This document shows positions 1-11,286 of a DNA stretch of 64,000 nucleotides, in pieces. The DNA comes from Corticium candelabrum. Its lineage: Eukaryota > Porifera > Homoscleromorpha > Homosclerophorida > Plakinidae. The stretch covers positions 13,827,485 through 13,891,484 of the forward strand of contig NC_085085.1 of NCBI RefSeq assembly GCF_963422355.1, read 5' to 3'. The position numbers were made by a program, and so were the translations under genes. The notes beneath the pieces are model-generated. The model worked only from the letters and a program-made list of their open reading frames with translations. It was not told where the DNA came from and searched no databases. How positions within the stretch are numbered: the first letter of the stretch is position 1; each line of letters begins with the position of its first letter.

Positions 1-2376
1 TTTTATATGCTTTAGTAATTGTCATGTCATACATATTGTTACTATCACTTTGTATTTCGTGTTCGAATATCTTATTACAGTATTAGATATTATTGACATA
101 CCAATATATAGATGGTAAATATTTGAAACTTAATTGGTCAGTCACATACTAATACTCTGAGCATTACTGAATGAAGTTAACCAGTGGAGGATTGCTGACA
201 AATTATTCCTAAAACGTTTTAGTTTCTGATGTCAAAATACATTCCCAGTGATGCAATTTACCAAGAATAGAAATTTCGATTACAGTAACAAAAGGAAGAG
301 TCAGAAAGATGATGAAAAAAGCACTACAAAAACAAAGTTTATCATTGCCCCATGACAAGACAAACCTGCTGCTGTGTTAGTATCCCTACTAGAGTAGTTG
401 CAATATAATAAGTGAACACAACATCCCGTTTATTGTCGCAATTAGGTTAGCAGCAAGCCTGTACTAGAATAGCATAAGCTGTGTATTGTCTCTAAAAAGT
501 GCCACCTAGTCTGATATGATCAGAACACAATACAGATTAACAAAAGCAGTAATCAGGAAAGACCAATCTATGTACTAAATTCATCATAACCGTATCTTTG
601 TGCATGACATCTACATCCGGGTCTACTGTTCACCTTCGAATTTTGCTAGCTTTCTGAATTATGCATGCATTCAAAGCACTTCCACCTGAAAGGAGATTTG
701 TACGTAACATGGCTGGATCTGCCTTGACGTTTTGCAACAATTTCATCATTACTAATTAGTGGGTGTACACAAGTCATGTGAGTGTATAATAAACTCTTAT
801 GCTCAACACCAAATCAGTATTATTTAGAAAAAGGATGTGCAAAAATTAATAACATGATAACGACAGTCTGAAGTAAAGTACATCCTAAGATACGGATTTC
901 TCAGTCTCTGCTGCACAGCAGAAGTGTACCCCACTTAGTGAGAAGAGACTACAGTCTACTGTACTGTGCCCTGAGAACACCAAATAATTGCCACTAAACA
1001 TCTTACTACAGGAAACGGAAACTTACGTGTTGTTTGAGAAAATGAACTTTCAGACATGTACAACAGAAGCAGCATTGGAAAAAAGTTGCCGATCTGCAGC
1101 TGCTTTATTTTTCTGGAACAGGAGATATAGAACCAACCATCATCTACTTCAAGTTCCTTTTGAAACAGAATGTACCATAAATTGCTGTCCGTGCACAATG
1201 AATCCCGGAATTCCGAAGACGTGGTCTCGTGGTCTCGAGTTTCAAGCTAGGCACGCCCTAGAAAACCCCACAAACGACAGGGTTTTTTGTCGGATTCCCT
1301 GAACATGTACCGAGCACATGCACATGCCTGCAGTGTATCAATCGAAGTATTATGCATTAATTAAATTGTTAGACCTACTACGTTCTGACCAACAATCGTC
1401 GTTGTGTCATGCTTCTTCGTATTACTCTTGGTAGATCTACACTAGGCAACACTAGGCATCATCAGGATGACGACGACGCCAAAAACGGTCTATGACGAAT
1501 GAATAGGTCAAAGGTAGCGAAAGCAAATGACGCCAACGGACAGGGAGACAAGCCTCTGATGTACGAGTATAATTTACCTAAAAAAATTTTAGTGTACAGC
1601 CTACAATCACAGAAAAGCCCTGTTGTGTCAATCGTTCTCTAGAGTACAAGCAAACATCCCAACAATTCACTTTTGAGTTTTCCCTCGTCACCATCGGGTT
1701 CCAAAACATTTCCGTGTATTTTTCTAGTCGGAGACAAATACACGGAAATGTTCTGACTGCTTCTATCAGGCCGTAACCCTTGCTGTTAACTAATTAGCTA
1801 ATTAGGTAGCTTGCTGTGGAGACGAGAAAAAATTTTGTACATGTGCAGACATGGGCATAATTATGGCGCCACCCAGAGCATGTGACATTTAAAAAATAAT
1901 CGGACTTTCTCAGACACTGCAAGTACATGCATCTACAGCAACAGCTGCACTATTTTTAGTAAATTAAAACAAGTCATAATGGTGAGGTAATGGCTCTGAT
2001 TGTGACATCCACATGTCTAAGATTGGAGGTGATCATGTGTGACCTACATGACTGCTTCTTGCTGTCGGTTCAATCAATTTGAAAGTCAATAATGAAATCG
2101 TTTTTCAAAAAGCTTCTAAACAATAACATGACTTTAATTATGTCAGAGGAGACTATACGTTTCAGTTTACTTGCATACTGTGAGTCTAGATCTGCTCTTG
2201 TGACGTCACAACATGGAAATGTATGGTGGCGGTGGCTAGTCTCTAATCGTTTGTTGCTACAAGTTGTCATAGCGTCCAAGCAGAACAATTTATATAAATA
2301 CCCAAATAGCATGTAGAATCAGGGGTCATAGGGTACATTCATAAATCTGCAATTGTTCAGCTGAGATGGGGTGGCT
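1..2376. other. Gene-poor left flank with two weak exon candidates
   Basis: No gene can be secured here. On the minus strand two exon-like blocks are phase compatible: 1112-1027 (after a TTCCAG acceptor, before a GTAAGT donor) and 751-634 (after CTAATTAG, before GTGAAC). Joined, they read an open frame through residues such as MMKLLQNVKADPAML, but no further exon was found and the family is not recognised. Other open frames in this stretch are short and lack support. A 17-bp inverted repeat lies at 1705-1752. Confidence 0.25.
1705..1752. repeat. Perfect 17-bp inverted repeat (hairpin)
   Basis: Arms 1705-1721 (AACATTTCCGTGTATTT) and 1736-1752 are exact reverse complements around a 14-base loop. 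No coding frame surrounds it. It could be the core of a small foldback element or an RNA hairpin; no flanking duplication was seen. Confidence 0.6.
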
Positions 2377-2463
2377 TAGCCTCGTCCCCACACTCATGGA
2401 GGCTGAAAGTGTCATACAGTAACCGAACATTGCCAGGCTCACGTGAGTCTGGGGACGCGGCTA
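2377..2463. mobile_element. Short Mutator-like foldback MITE
   Basis: The ends are inverted: TAGCCTCGTCCCCA at the left, and TAGCCGCGTCCCCA read on the opposite strand from the right. The element is flanked by a near-perfect 9-bp direct repeat, GGGGTGGCT (2368-2376) and GGGGCGGCT (2464-2472). Nine-base target duplications are the usual mark of Mutator-like transposases. At 87 bp it has no coding capacity. It shares its TAGCCTC terminus with the elements at 28077-28995 and 37357-37434. Confidence 0.6.
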
Positions 2464-2865
2464 GGGGCGGCTCCCTAATTATACCTATCACGCCTGTAAT
2501 ATGATCTAGAGGTCAGGTGACCCTTAGTAGTACCAATTCGCTGACCCTTACTAGTTCCACTGTTGGAACCAAATTCGTAAGATGCAAATGTTAGCTAGCA
2601 AACAAAGAAACTAGTTCATTCCGCCAACACAGCAGTCGGCAGTGAGTGGATGAGATCATCACGCTGCCCCTGTTGGTCTCGTGACTGATGACGAAACAGG
2701 AAGGTATAGAGTGTGCGCACTTCCACAACCCACTCCTGTTCACATATAAGCCTACATCATAACACGTTTCGACGGACGTTCATACTGGTTGCGCCGGTTT
2801 CAGATCTGGTTGCTATTGTGTTTGCGACGACGCAAGAATACGAGGAAACGTTGAGAGCGTGCAGA

Positions 2866-3838
2866 ATGTCTTCCGAACAATCGAAAAGTAGAGCCGTAAC
2901 GATAGAAGAGGTTGGCTAGCCGGTACTTTAGTACACGTGGCATCTCATAATTTGTCTTGTTTGTTGTAGCTTGTACGGACCAACCGTCTATGGGAGGAAC
3001 AATACAATAGACTGGCAGGCGACACTGAGAAAGTCATCATGGAACTTAAACGACAACTGCGTGCCGTACAACTCGAGAACGAGCGAGCAAGACAACTGGA
3101 ACCGGACGAGGGCGGGCACTCGACGAGCTCTCAGCGCGAACTAGAAACGCTGAGACGTCGTCTCGCGACGTCGGAGTCGGCGAGAAGAAAGGCAGAAGAA
3201 CAGACGGAGGCTCTAACGTCTAAAATGGAATTTCTAGAGAGACATTGCGAAGAAGAGGCGACAAATAGAGAACGAGCCTGCGAGAGAGTAGCGAAACTCG
3301 AGAAAGAATTGGAACGGTTGAAGCTACATGTTAGGAATGTCTCCGACGAGCGAAACGAACTGTTGGCTGTTAGAGAACAGGTATAGTCCGGTACAACCCG
3401 CGCCTTTTTCATGGTAAACACTGACCACGCCCGTTTTTTGTAGGCCGATCTGTTTCGTCAAGATTTCCTCTCCGAACGAGACGAGAAACGACGTTTAGTA
3501 GACGAAAACAAGCGCCTCAAGCGCAGACTAGAAAATCACGTAGAAGTGAGTGATTGCGATATGCAGTGAATGTGAATGTTGGTTGAAATACTGAAATTGT
3601 TTTACTTTCGTAGGGCAATCAGGTGTCTCTGTCGAGAGAGCTGGGTTTTGCAGTCACAGACGAGTTACTCAAGCTGCAAGCGGACCGATGGAGTGAATAC
3701 CGTGCGGGTGAATCTGGCAGAGTGAGTTGTTGCTGTGGTAATCACTTCCGTCTAGCTGACTGGTTTGTTTCCGTACAGAAGGCGATAGTAGCCAGAGGTG
3801 CAGACAAGTGTGCAATGGTCGAATGTCAAGGACAGTGA
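2866..3838 (+). CDS. UBAN-domain coiled-coil protein (NEMO/ABIN/optineurin type)
   Basis: Five exons: 2866-2910, 2970-3380, 3444-3545, 3614-3721 and 3779-3838, all joined in phase 0, giving 241 residues. The protein is almost entirely charged coiled coil. Residues 152-170 read QADLFRQDFLSERDEKRRL, which matches the UBAN core of NEMO (QADIYKADFQAERQAREKL), including the DFxxER signature at 159-164. In the known family this segment dimerises and binds linear (Met1) ubiquitin chains in NF-kB, autophagy and cell-death signalling. The first donor (GAG|GTTGGC) is weak but phase-consistent. ATG at 2866 was chosen; the frame stays open upstream only to a GTG. The protein is shorter than NEMO (419 residues) and no C-terminal zinc finger was seen. 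NEMO, ABIN and optineurin cannot be told apart by eye, and extra upstream exons are possible. Confidence 0.7.
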
Positions 3839-4341
3839 CTGTACTCCATATCGCAATTTTCCTACTTACCAGTAACATTTACAGTAGAGTTGAGTGTTGA
3901 TAGGCTAGTCCTACTCTAGATAGTAGCATTTGTAAAGTAAGCGTACGACGACTCTAACAATACAACAGACATTTTACGGTATTGAATATCTAAAGCATGA
4001 ATTGGTAACTTGTGCACTGATTGTAGGAGGGGTGAGGGGTGACGTGAATCAGGATGAATGGACTTTCCATGACTCCCACACGTTAGTATCCAAGGTTAAT
4101 ATCCACGGTTACTCACCACATTACGGAGGGAATGCATCTGCCTAACGTTTGCTGTCGTGTGACTATGAACCACGCGGTTAGTAAGCACGTCAGTGGGAAA
4201 TGCTCTGACACTTCCCGTGACCATGTCGCGTACTTTACCGTGTTAACCATCCCACAGTACAATTACAGAAGGAAATGCATTTGTCTATTATGCCGTCATC
4301 TAGGTGCACGTTTAAAAAATCCAGGCATATGTATGACATTA

Positions 4342-4983
4342 CTAATTTGTTACATCATCAACTGCTTGTTCTACAATCTGAAACAATAATGGCAATAATG
4401 ACAAGAGTGATGTAAGGCTGAGTAAACAACATTTACCTTGAGGAAAACCTTCTTCTGATGTTTAGAAACTAGCGGTGAGCCTCTTGTCGCTTCAAACTGC
4501 ATCCTGATGTCTGCAAATTAGAATCGTGAAGTACTTGGGTAACTATAATTACTAAGGATCCGTTCCTTACCACCAAATGTGACTATGTCCAAGTCGATTG
4601 TTTTGAAGTCAAGAGTAGCAACAAAGAGCTTAGACTCCACCTCAAACTGCAACAAAGCAGTCAACCATCAATACACTCTACTGCACTTCTATAGGTACTT
4701 TACAAACAATGATGATGCACAACTGTTAAAATGCTAATGTTAGAGCCTCACGTTCGAGAGTCATCATCGTCTAGTGCAAGTACTATTGAATGTTTAAGCA
4801 TATGACTATCAGACATACAGCAAACAAAATGACTCTACTATAGTGTAAGGCATTAGTACGTACTAAGTGTGCACTACACACCTCTATGTCTCTTTATACT
4901 AAAACTGTTGAAACATGATTTGACAACATGATTTCATCGTTCATGCTACCCTAACCACCAACACCTTACCCATACATGTGTGT

Positions 4984-5032
<49 letters not shown>

Positions 5033-5447
5033 TGCACGATAGCTCAGTTGGTTAGAGAGTCATCTTATGAAGGGATAACATGCAGGACCTTGTAGGGTTG
5101 CAGGTCAAGTCACAGTGATGACGAGCTATGGCATAATTTCCTTGGGCAAGAAACTTACACACAATTGCCTCTCTCGACTCAGGAGTATAAATGAGTACCT
5201 GGTCATTGACTGGGGTGGCAAAGGCCTCCGCCTACGACAAAGTCCATCAGCCACTGGGGTCCTGGTGGCACTTCGGGTGCCCACACCAAGTTGGTGTCGC
5301 AGTCGGTGCTCCTGCGAGTACCTGGCCAGGCTCCAGGAGATTGCTTGGCATGGCCCATAGCTCCTGCGTAGTGCACAGGAACCCAGCCATCTGGCTGGGG
5401 GCGTAACCGTAACGAATGGCAGTTCCTTATCCATTTGCCATTTTGCA

Positions 5448-5502
<55 letters not shown>

Positions 5503-8500
5503 AAGGATTGACAATCCGGGGAATGATGAGGACGGAATGAGACTGGCTCAAGTCTAACGCTTCTTGTCAGGCATTTCTTTAGAGGTATCTCTCCATTCAC
5601 ATACCCTAGCTCATGCAACGCAAGGCTGACATTGCTTCCAAATTCTTCTTTCAGCCTTCTCACAAAGCTCAACTTCTATTACAGTGTAAGACCGCCATCT
5701 GGTTGCCACACCAGTATGTACACTGTAGTATAGTAACTCACGTTACTAATAAAGCCTTGGAATACTGACCAACTCTGGGCTACGAGGTCAAATCACAAAT
5801 CACACACCACAATCTCGATTCTCATTAGCATCACCCACTGGGCTGGCGCTGTTTTGGAAATTCCCGGTAATAACACAAACAAGTAAGAATTACCTCAGTC
5901 TCTGTTTGCCTGCGGTGAACCCACACTCCAATGTGAGACATCGTCCCACCTTTGTTCTCTTTGTCCTGATTGTTCTGTCGTGAAATGTCAAAGCCACTAA
6001 ATACGGCAACACCCGACTCTCCACCTTGAATTGCCTTTGCTTTGTTACGTTGGAAAATCTTTGTCTTGCTTGTTGTATCGGGTCGCTTTCGTTCGTTAGA
6101 GTGTTGTCGTCTCCTATCTAGCTTTGCATACCTTCGTGTTATGTTTTCTATCCTCGATTCTGTTGATCGAACTAGACAACAACAACCATCCAACCGTTAA
6201 ACACAAAACAATCTTGCATCAAACCTGAATTAGAGAGTTTCAGACAGACAAACAAACAGAAAAGACAAATGGACAGACTAACAGACAGACAGAAAGTCAA
6301 ATGGACATACATACATACATACATACTGATACATACATACATACATAAATACACAGCAAGCAACCGGACAAACACATACATTTGACAGATGCAAATCCAA
6401 TAAAATCAATGGACTCAATAATACCATCACCGACCATGCGACATCATGTTGCACAGCATTTCTTTGTCCGTCGCCTTTTTGTCAGTATAAGACTTGGTAA
6501 AGTCCACTTCCGAGTCCTCTCTCTTGCAGCTCATTCCATTCAATCCCAAAAATCTGCGTCGTTGATAGCAGCCCAAGCCATCAACCGACTGCTTCTCATC
6601 ACAACGTTCGCCATTTGCCGTCCTGCCATATCCCGTTTCGTAAGACTCAACACTTGTATCTAACTCCTCCATAAAATTGCCATCTGAGATCTCAATATTA
6701 TCTTCATTGATTCCATTAGGCATCATATCCAATGCATGTGCATCATTTAATGCCTTGTAGACTGCCTCATAAGCAGACTTTGGTTTCACTGCTTCCAGTT
6801 CTTGTGCTTCAATTTTCTGTTTCACGACTTTTGATCTCATTAAGATGCCATCATCGTTATCACACTCATAACTCTCTCCTAACTTCTTTGCATTCCTTTC
6901 TGTCAGGCTCATCGGTTTTCTCTTTAGAGATCTCGCTTTCCCTGGTTTTGTGAGATCAGAAGAAGGAAGAGTAGTGGCAGCCTTTAAAGAGGGCAAACGA
7001 TGCTGAAGTGAGAAAGGCTGCTTCCTCTTCAGTTTCACCAGTTTGTCTTTTTGGGGTACAAGAGACAGTGACGTGTATGACTTGGACTTTGGAGTCGAGC
7101 AAATCGGAGATATAAAGTTAGGAGAAGTGCAGTCTGTTGTATAGAGATACAGAAATGCTAAACCAAACGGTTCTGATGGCTTAAATGGCTGTCGACAGAT
7201 AATCAGAACTCGATCCCATTTCTGACTCAGTGCAGCCTTAGACAAGGCAGCTACAAACAACAACACATTAGCATGCAACATACAAAGACTGTCAATAACA
7301 AAAAATGACATACCAACATCACACAACACTAAACTGAAATAAATTGCAGCCCATTAATCTGAGTCATTAACTTACATGTTCCAAATTTTCGTCTCCCTGT
7401 TTTTCGAAATCCTAACTTGCTATCAGCAGGACTCATCAACGTGACAGACGGCAGCAGATTGATGAAGTCTCTATCTGATCGACTCACCTTGATCTCCATA
7501 AAAGCAGAACCATGATTGCCTGACAAAAAACAGCAGACTGTGTACTTGGTTATTAATAAATTAAGTGGGTAAACAGCTGATTGTATGCACATGTAGACAT
7601 AGAGTGAATCAAGAGGAGTCATTCAAACACACTGCACCCATCTCTATCTACCGGTTGATTCTATACAATAAGATAATAAATGTGAGATCAAACGTTTGCT
7701 TCATAGCGAACGCACTGACAGTGGCTGAGTGCAAAAGTGTACAGCTATTATACATGCTCTACATTTTTAGTTCATACTCCAGTCAGTCAAATTATCTAAA
7801 TATATTATCTTGATGATATACACTCCGTACACTAAAATACCTAGTCTCTCTATAAAATGACACTAGCAACGCACTACTATAGCAATGTCTAAATCCATTC
7901 TCGTAAAAAATTTAAGTATAAAAAAAAAAAAAGTATAAAAAATAAAAATAATAAAAAATAAAAATAATAAAAAATTAAGTATAAAAAATTAAAAAAATTA
8001 AAAAATTAAAATAAGGTATTGCACGGTGGCTGGACATTATTCCAGGTCATCACAACCTGCAGCACTTACAGAAAACAGTGCTTCTGGGATCTACTCGAAT
8101 CCTTCGTAAAGTCATGTCTTCTTTCTAGACAGCCATGATGGTCTAGGTACTTCTGAAGCAGGGTTTGCTTCCGGTACTTGTAATAGACTTTACAAACCAG
8201 ACTGATCTGGTTGAGCACGACATAAAAAATTAAAATAATAAAAATAAAAAACTCAAGCAAAACCTGTAAACGTGTAGCCTGCTTACCCACATCTAAGCTG
8301 GCTATAGTCTCTGCTTTTTCCAACTCTACCTCTACCTCTATCTCTGTATTGCGACCGGTCGTTGAGCTGGAAAGAAAACTGAGAGAAGAAACGTCCCGCA
8401 AAGAATGCAGCTAGAGAATAGATGCGAATATTTAGTTTGAAGACGTGGACAAATGTTGTACTAGTGTACTTCAGGAGAAGAGCGGACGATACGAGATATT

Positions 8501-8523
8501 CCCACGCACGAAGACAAAGACAT
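4342..8523 (-). CDS. XRCC1 N-terminal-domain protein, XNDC1N-like
   Basis: Exons on the minus strand: 8366-8287, 7519-7376, 7250-6435, 6159-5894, 5675 to about 5601, 4646-4571, 4510-4437 and 4377-4342 (TAG stop). The 5' end is uncertain; a candidate ATG lies at 8523. The N-terminal part matches the XRCC1-N fold: LDVGNHGSAFMEIKV, then LLPSVTLMSPADSK, then KWDRVLIICRQPFKP and FGLAFLYLY. The LMSxxDSK wording is closer to human XNDC1N than to XRCC1, and no BRCT domain follows. In XRCC1 this domain binds DNA polymerase beta; whether that holds here is unknown. A basic, poorly ordered stretch follows (about residues 110-370). The C-terminal region comes from five small exons whose phases agree, and I recognise no domain in it. 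A SINE lies in the intron between 5601 and 4646. A nuclear repair role is inference from the first domain only. Confidence 0.75.
4986..5031. repeat. (TG)n microsatellite
   Basis: About 46 bp of TG repeat directly 5' of the SINE copy; with the array at 5451-5501 it brackets that SINE. Confidence 0.9.
5034..5440 (+). mobile_element. tRNA-derived SINE, subfamily A copy 1
   Basis: The head resembles a tRNA gene: an A-box-like TAGCTCAGTTGGTTAGAG near 5040 and a B-box-like GGGTTGCAGGTCAAGTC near 5095. It is followed by a body containing TTCCTTGGGCAAGAAACTT and GGAGTATAAATGAGTACC, and it ends in GCCATTTTGC before a (TG)n tail (5451-5501). A copy about 90% alike by eye lies at 58727-59140. The CCTTGGGCAAG block resembles internal domains shared by many animal SINEs such as MIR. 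It sits in an XNDC1N-like intron, antisense to the gene. Confidence 0.85.
8040..8240 (-). repeat. Unclassified interspersed repeat, copy 1
   Basis: Read on the minus strand this matches 45540-45740 and 46185-46375. All share a block starting GTGCTCAACCAG and a later AGAAGACA(T/C)GACTTT. Minus-strand translation gives TLLQKYLDHHGCLERRHDF, close to TLLQRCLDHHDCLNRRHNF in the third copy, so the family may descend from a coding element. It lies in the first recognised intron of the XNDC1N-like gene, next to an A/T-only stretch (7917-8012). Confidence 0.65.
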
Positions 8524-8547
8524 GCCGTTTTGCCGCCAGAACATACG

Positions 8548-8561
8548 GCGCACATGCGCAT
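8548..8561. promoter_or_regulatory. NRF1-like motif by the candidate XNDC1N-like start
   Basis: The sequence reads GGCGCACATGCGCA, close to the palindromic NRF1 consensus (TGCGCATGCGCA), about 25-40 bp upstream of the candidate minus-strand ATG at 8523. It supports a promoter here but does not prove the start codon. Confidence 0.35.
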
Positions 8562-9635
8562 AGTTATTCACGTGACTAACTTAAAGATTAATTCTAATTA
8601 ATTGTAAGTGAGGCTACAAGTAGACCATGTCTTTTCTGGTGGTTGTCTAGCTAGAAGCTAGAGCTCTCACTCGACAACGTAGCTGCCAGCTAGGCTGTAC
8701 AGCTACTAGACTACACGTGTACTTGTTTGCGGTAGCCAAGCCAGAGCCGTTCGCCTCGCTCCTCCGTGCAGCGCTCGCGCGTCACATGTAAGCTGAGAAA
8801 ATAGTTGCAAACTCCGTTGCCAAGAATTACCAGTTTCGGCTGTATTACCAACAAATTACACCTAGCTAAGTTATGCTAGCATTACCAAAGAGTTCAACCT
8901 GCTAGTTCTCATCGGACGCTTTGTAATTACATGTCTTTAGTCTAGGTTTTCTACTAGTACTAATTACCTAAGTTTTTCTACCTAGAAATGCATACATGCG
9001 TGCATCTATAGTGACTGCCTTTGTAGATTTAATCTAGATCTAGAATGTCTAGCTAGGCCGTTGTTGGCATGGCCAAGTTGTTTTGTCTCACTTGGCTCAT
9101 AACTTGCGCATGCTAGCTAGTATACAGTCGCAGTTCAATCAAGCGTACGCTAAAGCTCCGAGGTAAAAGAGGAAGTAGACTTTTTTACAACTGGAACGCT
9201 ACAACGGCGCAACAATAGAAAGACAGTCAGATTTTAGAGTCTAGACACAGACTGAGGCTGTCACTCAATGAAGTTGACTGATTAATCTGATTAATCCGAT
9301 TAATTAGCCAATCTGATTAATCCGGGACTGCAATCGGGAACGACATGTGTCAGTCGGGTCCTAATAATTCTGCACCTACGTACTGCAGACTCTCTAGGTA
9401 GCCACCGTAAAAAAAGCACGGTATAGAACACACGCCTAGCACACACGAGACACGAAGAGAGTCGACGGTAAATTTATTTATTTATTAGGCAAATGATGCA
9501 GAATACGACATGCGCAGTCGCAGCTAAATATTTATTATTGAAGGGCGTTGCTATGCTCTTGTGTATATACCGACTTTGGTGTAGAGTTCGCGTCCCAGTT
9601 GTAACGTTACTCGATCCATTTCCTGCTCCGTTGCT

Positions 9636-10495
9636 ATGAACGCTCGTGCCGCTTTCTCAGGCTGGGAAACGGGTGAGCCAGTTGCAGGCAAACTGAGCCT
9701 AGGAAATCCACCGGAAGCCAGAAAACACCAGCGCTGTCGAGTTCGAAGCCAGGCTGTCAGTCACAAGCCAATCTGGGCGAGAAACGAACGCGAGGAGGGT
9801 CGTTTTCGTTACAGTTTCCGACACCATGACGACACGCGTCTGTACATGGAGCAATACCGGAAGGAAAACGCATTCTCGACACTCGCGGTGTGTCGAACGG
9901 AAGGCGACATGCAAACGGAGAAATCGCGACTGTACAATGCTCTCGGAAACGGGTCAGTAGAGGAGTGTGTTCGAGCTGCTATGGAATTCCTGCACTGCAG
10001 GCTACTAGACGCTTTATGTTCGCTATCTGTACACACGTGTCTGCTGCACCAACAACACTGAGTGATTAGCAATAATGATGTATACGTTTACATGTTTATA
10101 GGTATTTATCGCAGCAACTGCGACTTGCTTACGATTCGTACAAGACCGCACTGGAAGCGGCTCATATGCGGTACGTGTACAGTGGGACCATAATTATAAC
10201 CATAGTGTGTCTACTGCATGTGTATTGTACGTCTAGTACAATTTTATTATTTTATTATTGCTGTGTCACACACAGGACTAGCTGGTGTAAAAAATACAAA
10301 AACAGAGAAAAAAGAAAAAACTAAACCCAAGAACCCCCCCTTCCCCGACTGACATATGACGGTCTTTTCGTCCATTCCGTACCTATATCTACACTGTCTC
10401 TACCATCCTCAGAAACAGAGCTACTAAATGTCTCTAATTGATCTATTTTTATGAGTTTTTATACACAAATATATTAGATACATGTGTCTGGATAC

Positions 10496-10588
<93 letters not shown>

Positions 10589-11212
10589 ATATATATACTT
10601 TTTAAAAACTAACCCAAAACCAACCCAAACCCCTCACTCTACAAAAAGTCTAGAACGTCATCAGAGCAATCTACGACAATCTCTCTAGAATTATCTTTGC
10701 ATTATACAACCAGAGTTTAATAGAAAGCCGTTGGTGGAAATAGGACGTGGCCTGGCTCATTGTGAGGTGACTGTGGAATGTTGTTCTTCTGCAGATTGAT
10801 TTTAAAATCTGGAGACTAGACGGCGACCACAAGCCCAGACTTTCAACAACTAGTAGATAAAACACACCTCCATTCTCACTAACAATGTCTTTATATGAGC
10901 TGTCTTTCTCTCTTTCTCCAGCTTCTGCCGCAACCCCTGCTTGACAAGCTGCCTTTACCATATATGTTGGTTGGAGAGAATTTCTTATTGTGATGTCAAA
11001 GTAAGTCGGTCGCCCTCTCTCAAAGTGTGGATGGTATACATCTCCTGGTCTTGCATTCGAGTCACCACAAAGCCGTTGTTCACGACGACAATTGGCATTA
11101 TCAGATAATAGTGCTTCAAATACTACGTCAGCAAGAGCGTTGTGTCGTCTATTTCTCCAGTTTCCCTCTCCGCAACCCAGTAGATGGTCCCCATAACTGT
11201 CTATATATATAG

Positions 11213-11286
<74 letters not shown>

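Noticed and set aside
4437-4646. PTEN/tensin C2 domain, suggested by TFGDIRMQF
   Set aside because: The preceding strands and phosphatase domain are absent; the likeness is limited to a few residues.
5037-5110. tRNA gene
   Set aside because: A- and B-box-like blocks are present, but a cloverleaf does not form cleanly and the sequence continues into a SINE body present in several copies.
5115-5514. Four overlapping open frames
   Set aside because: All are inside the SINE and recur at 58753-59109. They reflect the repeat, not a gene.
5894-6159. BRCT domain in the XNDC1N-like gene, suggested by VAVFSGFDIS
   Set aside because: Only the first few residues resemble a BRCT start; the Gly pair and Trp of the fold are not found.
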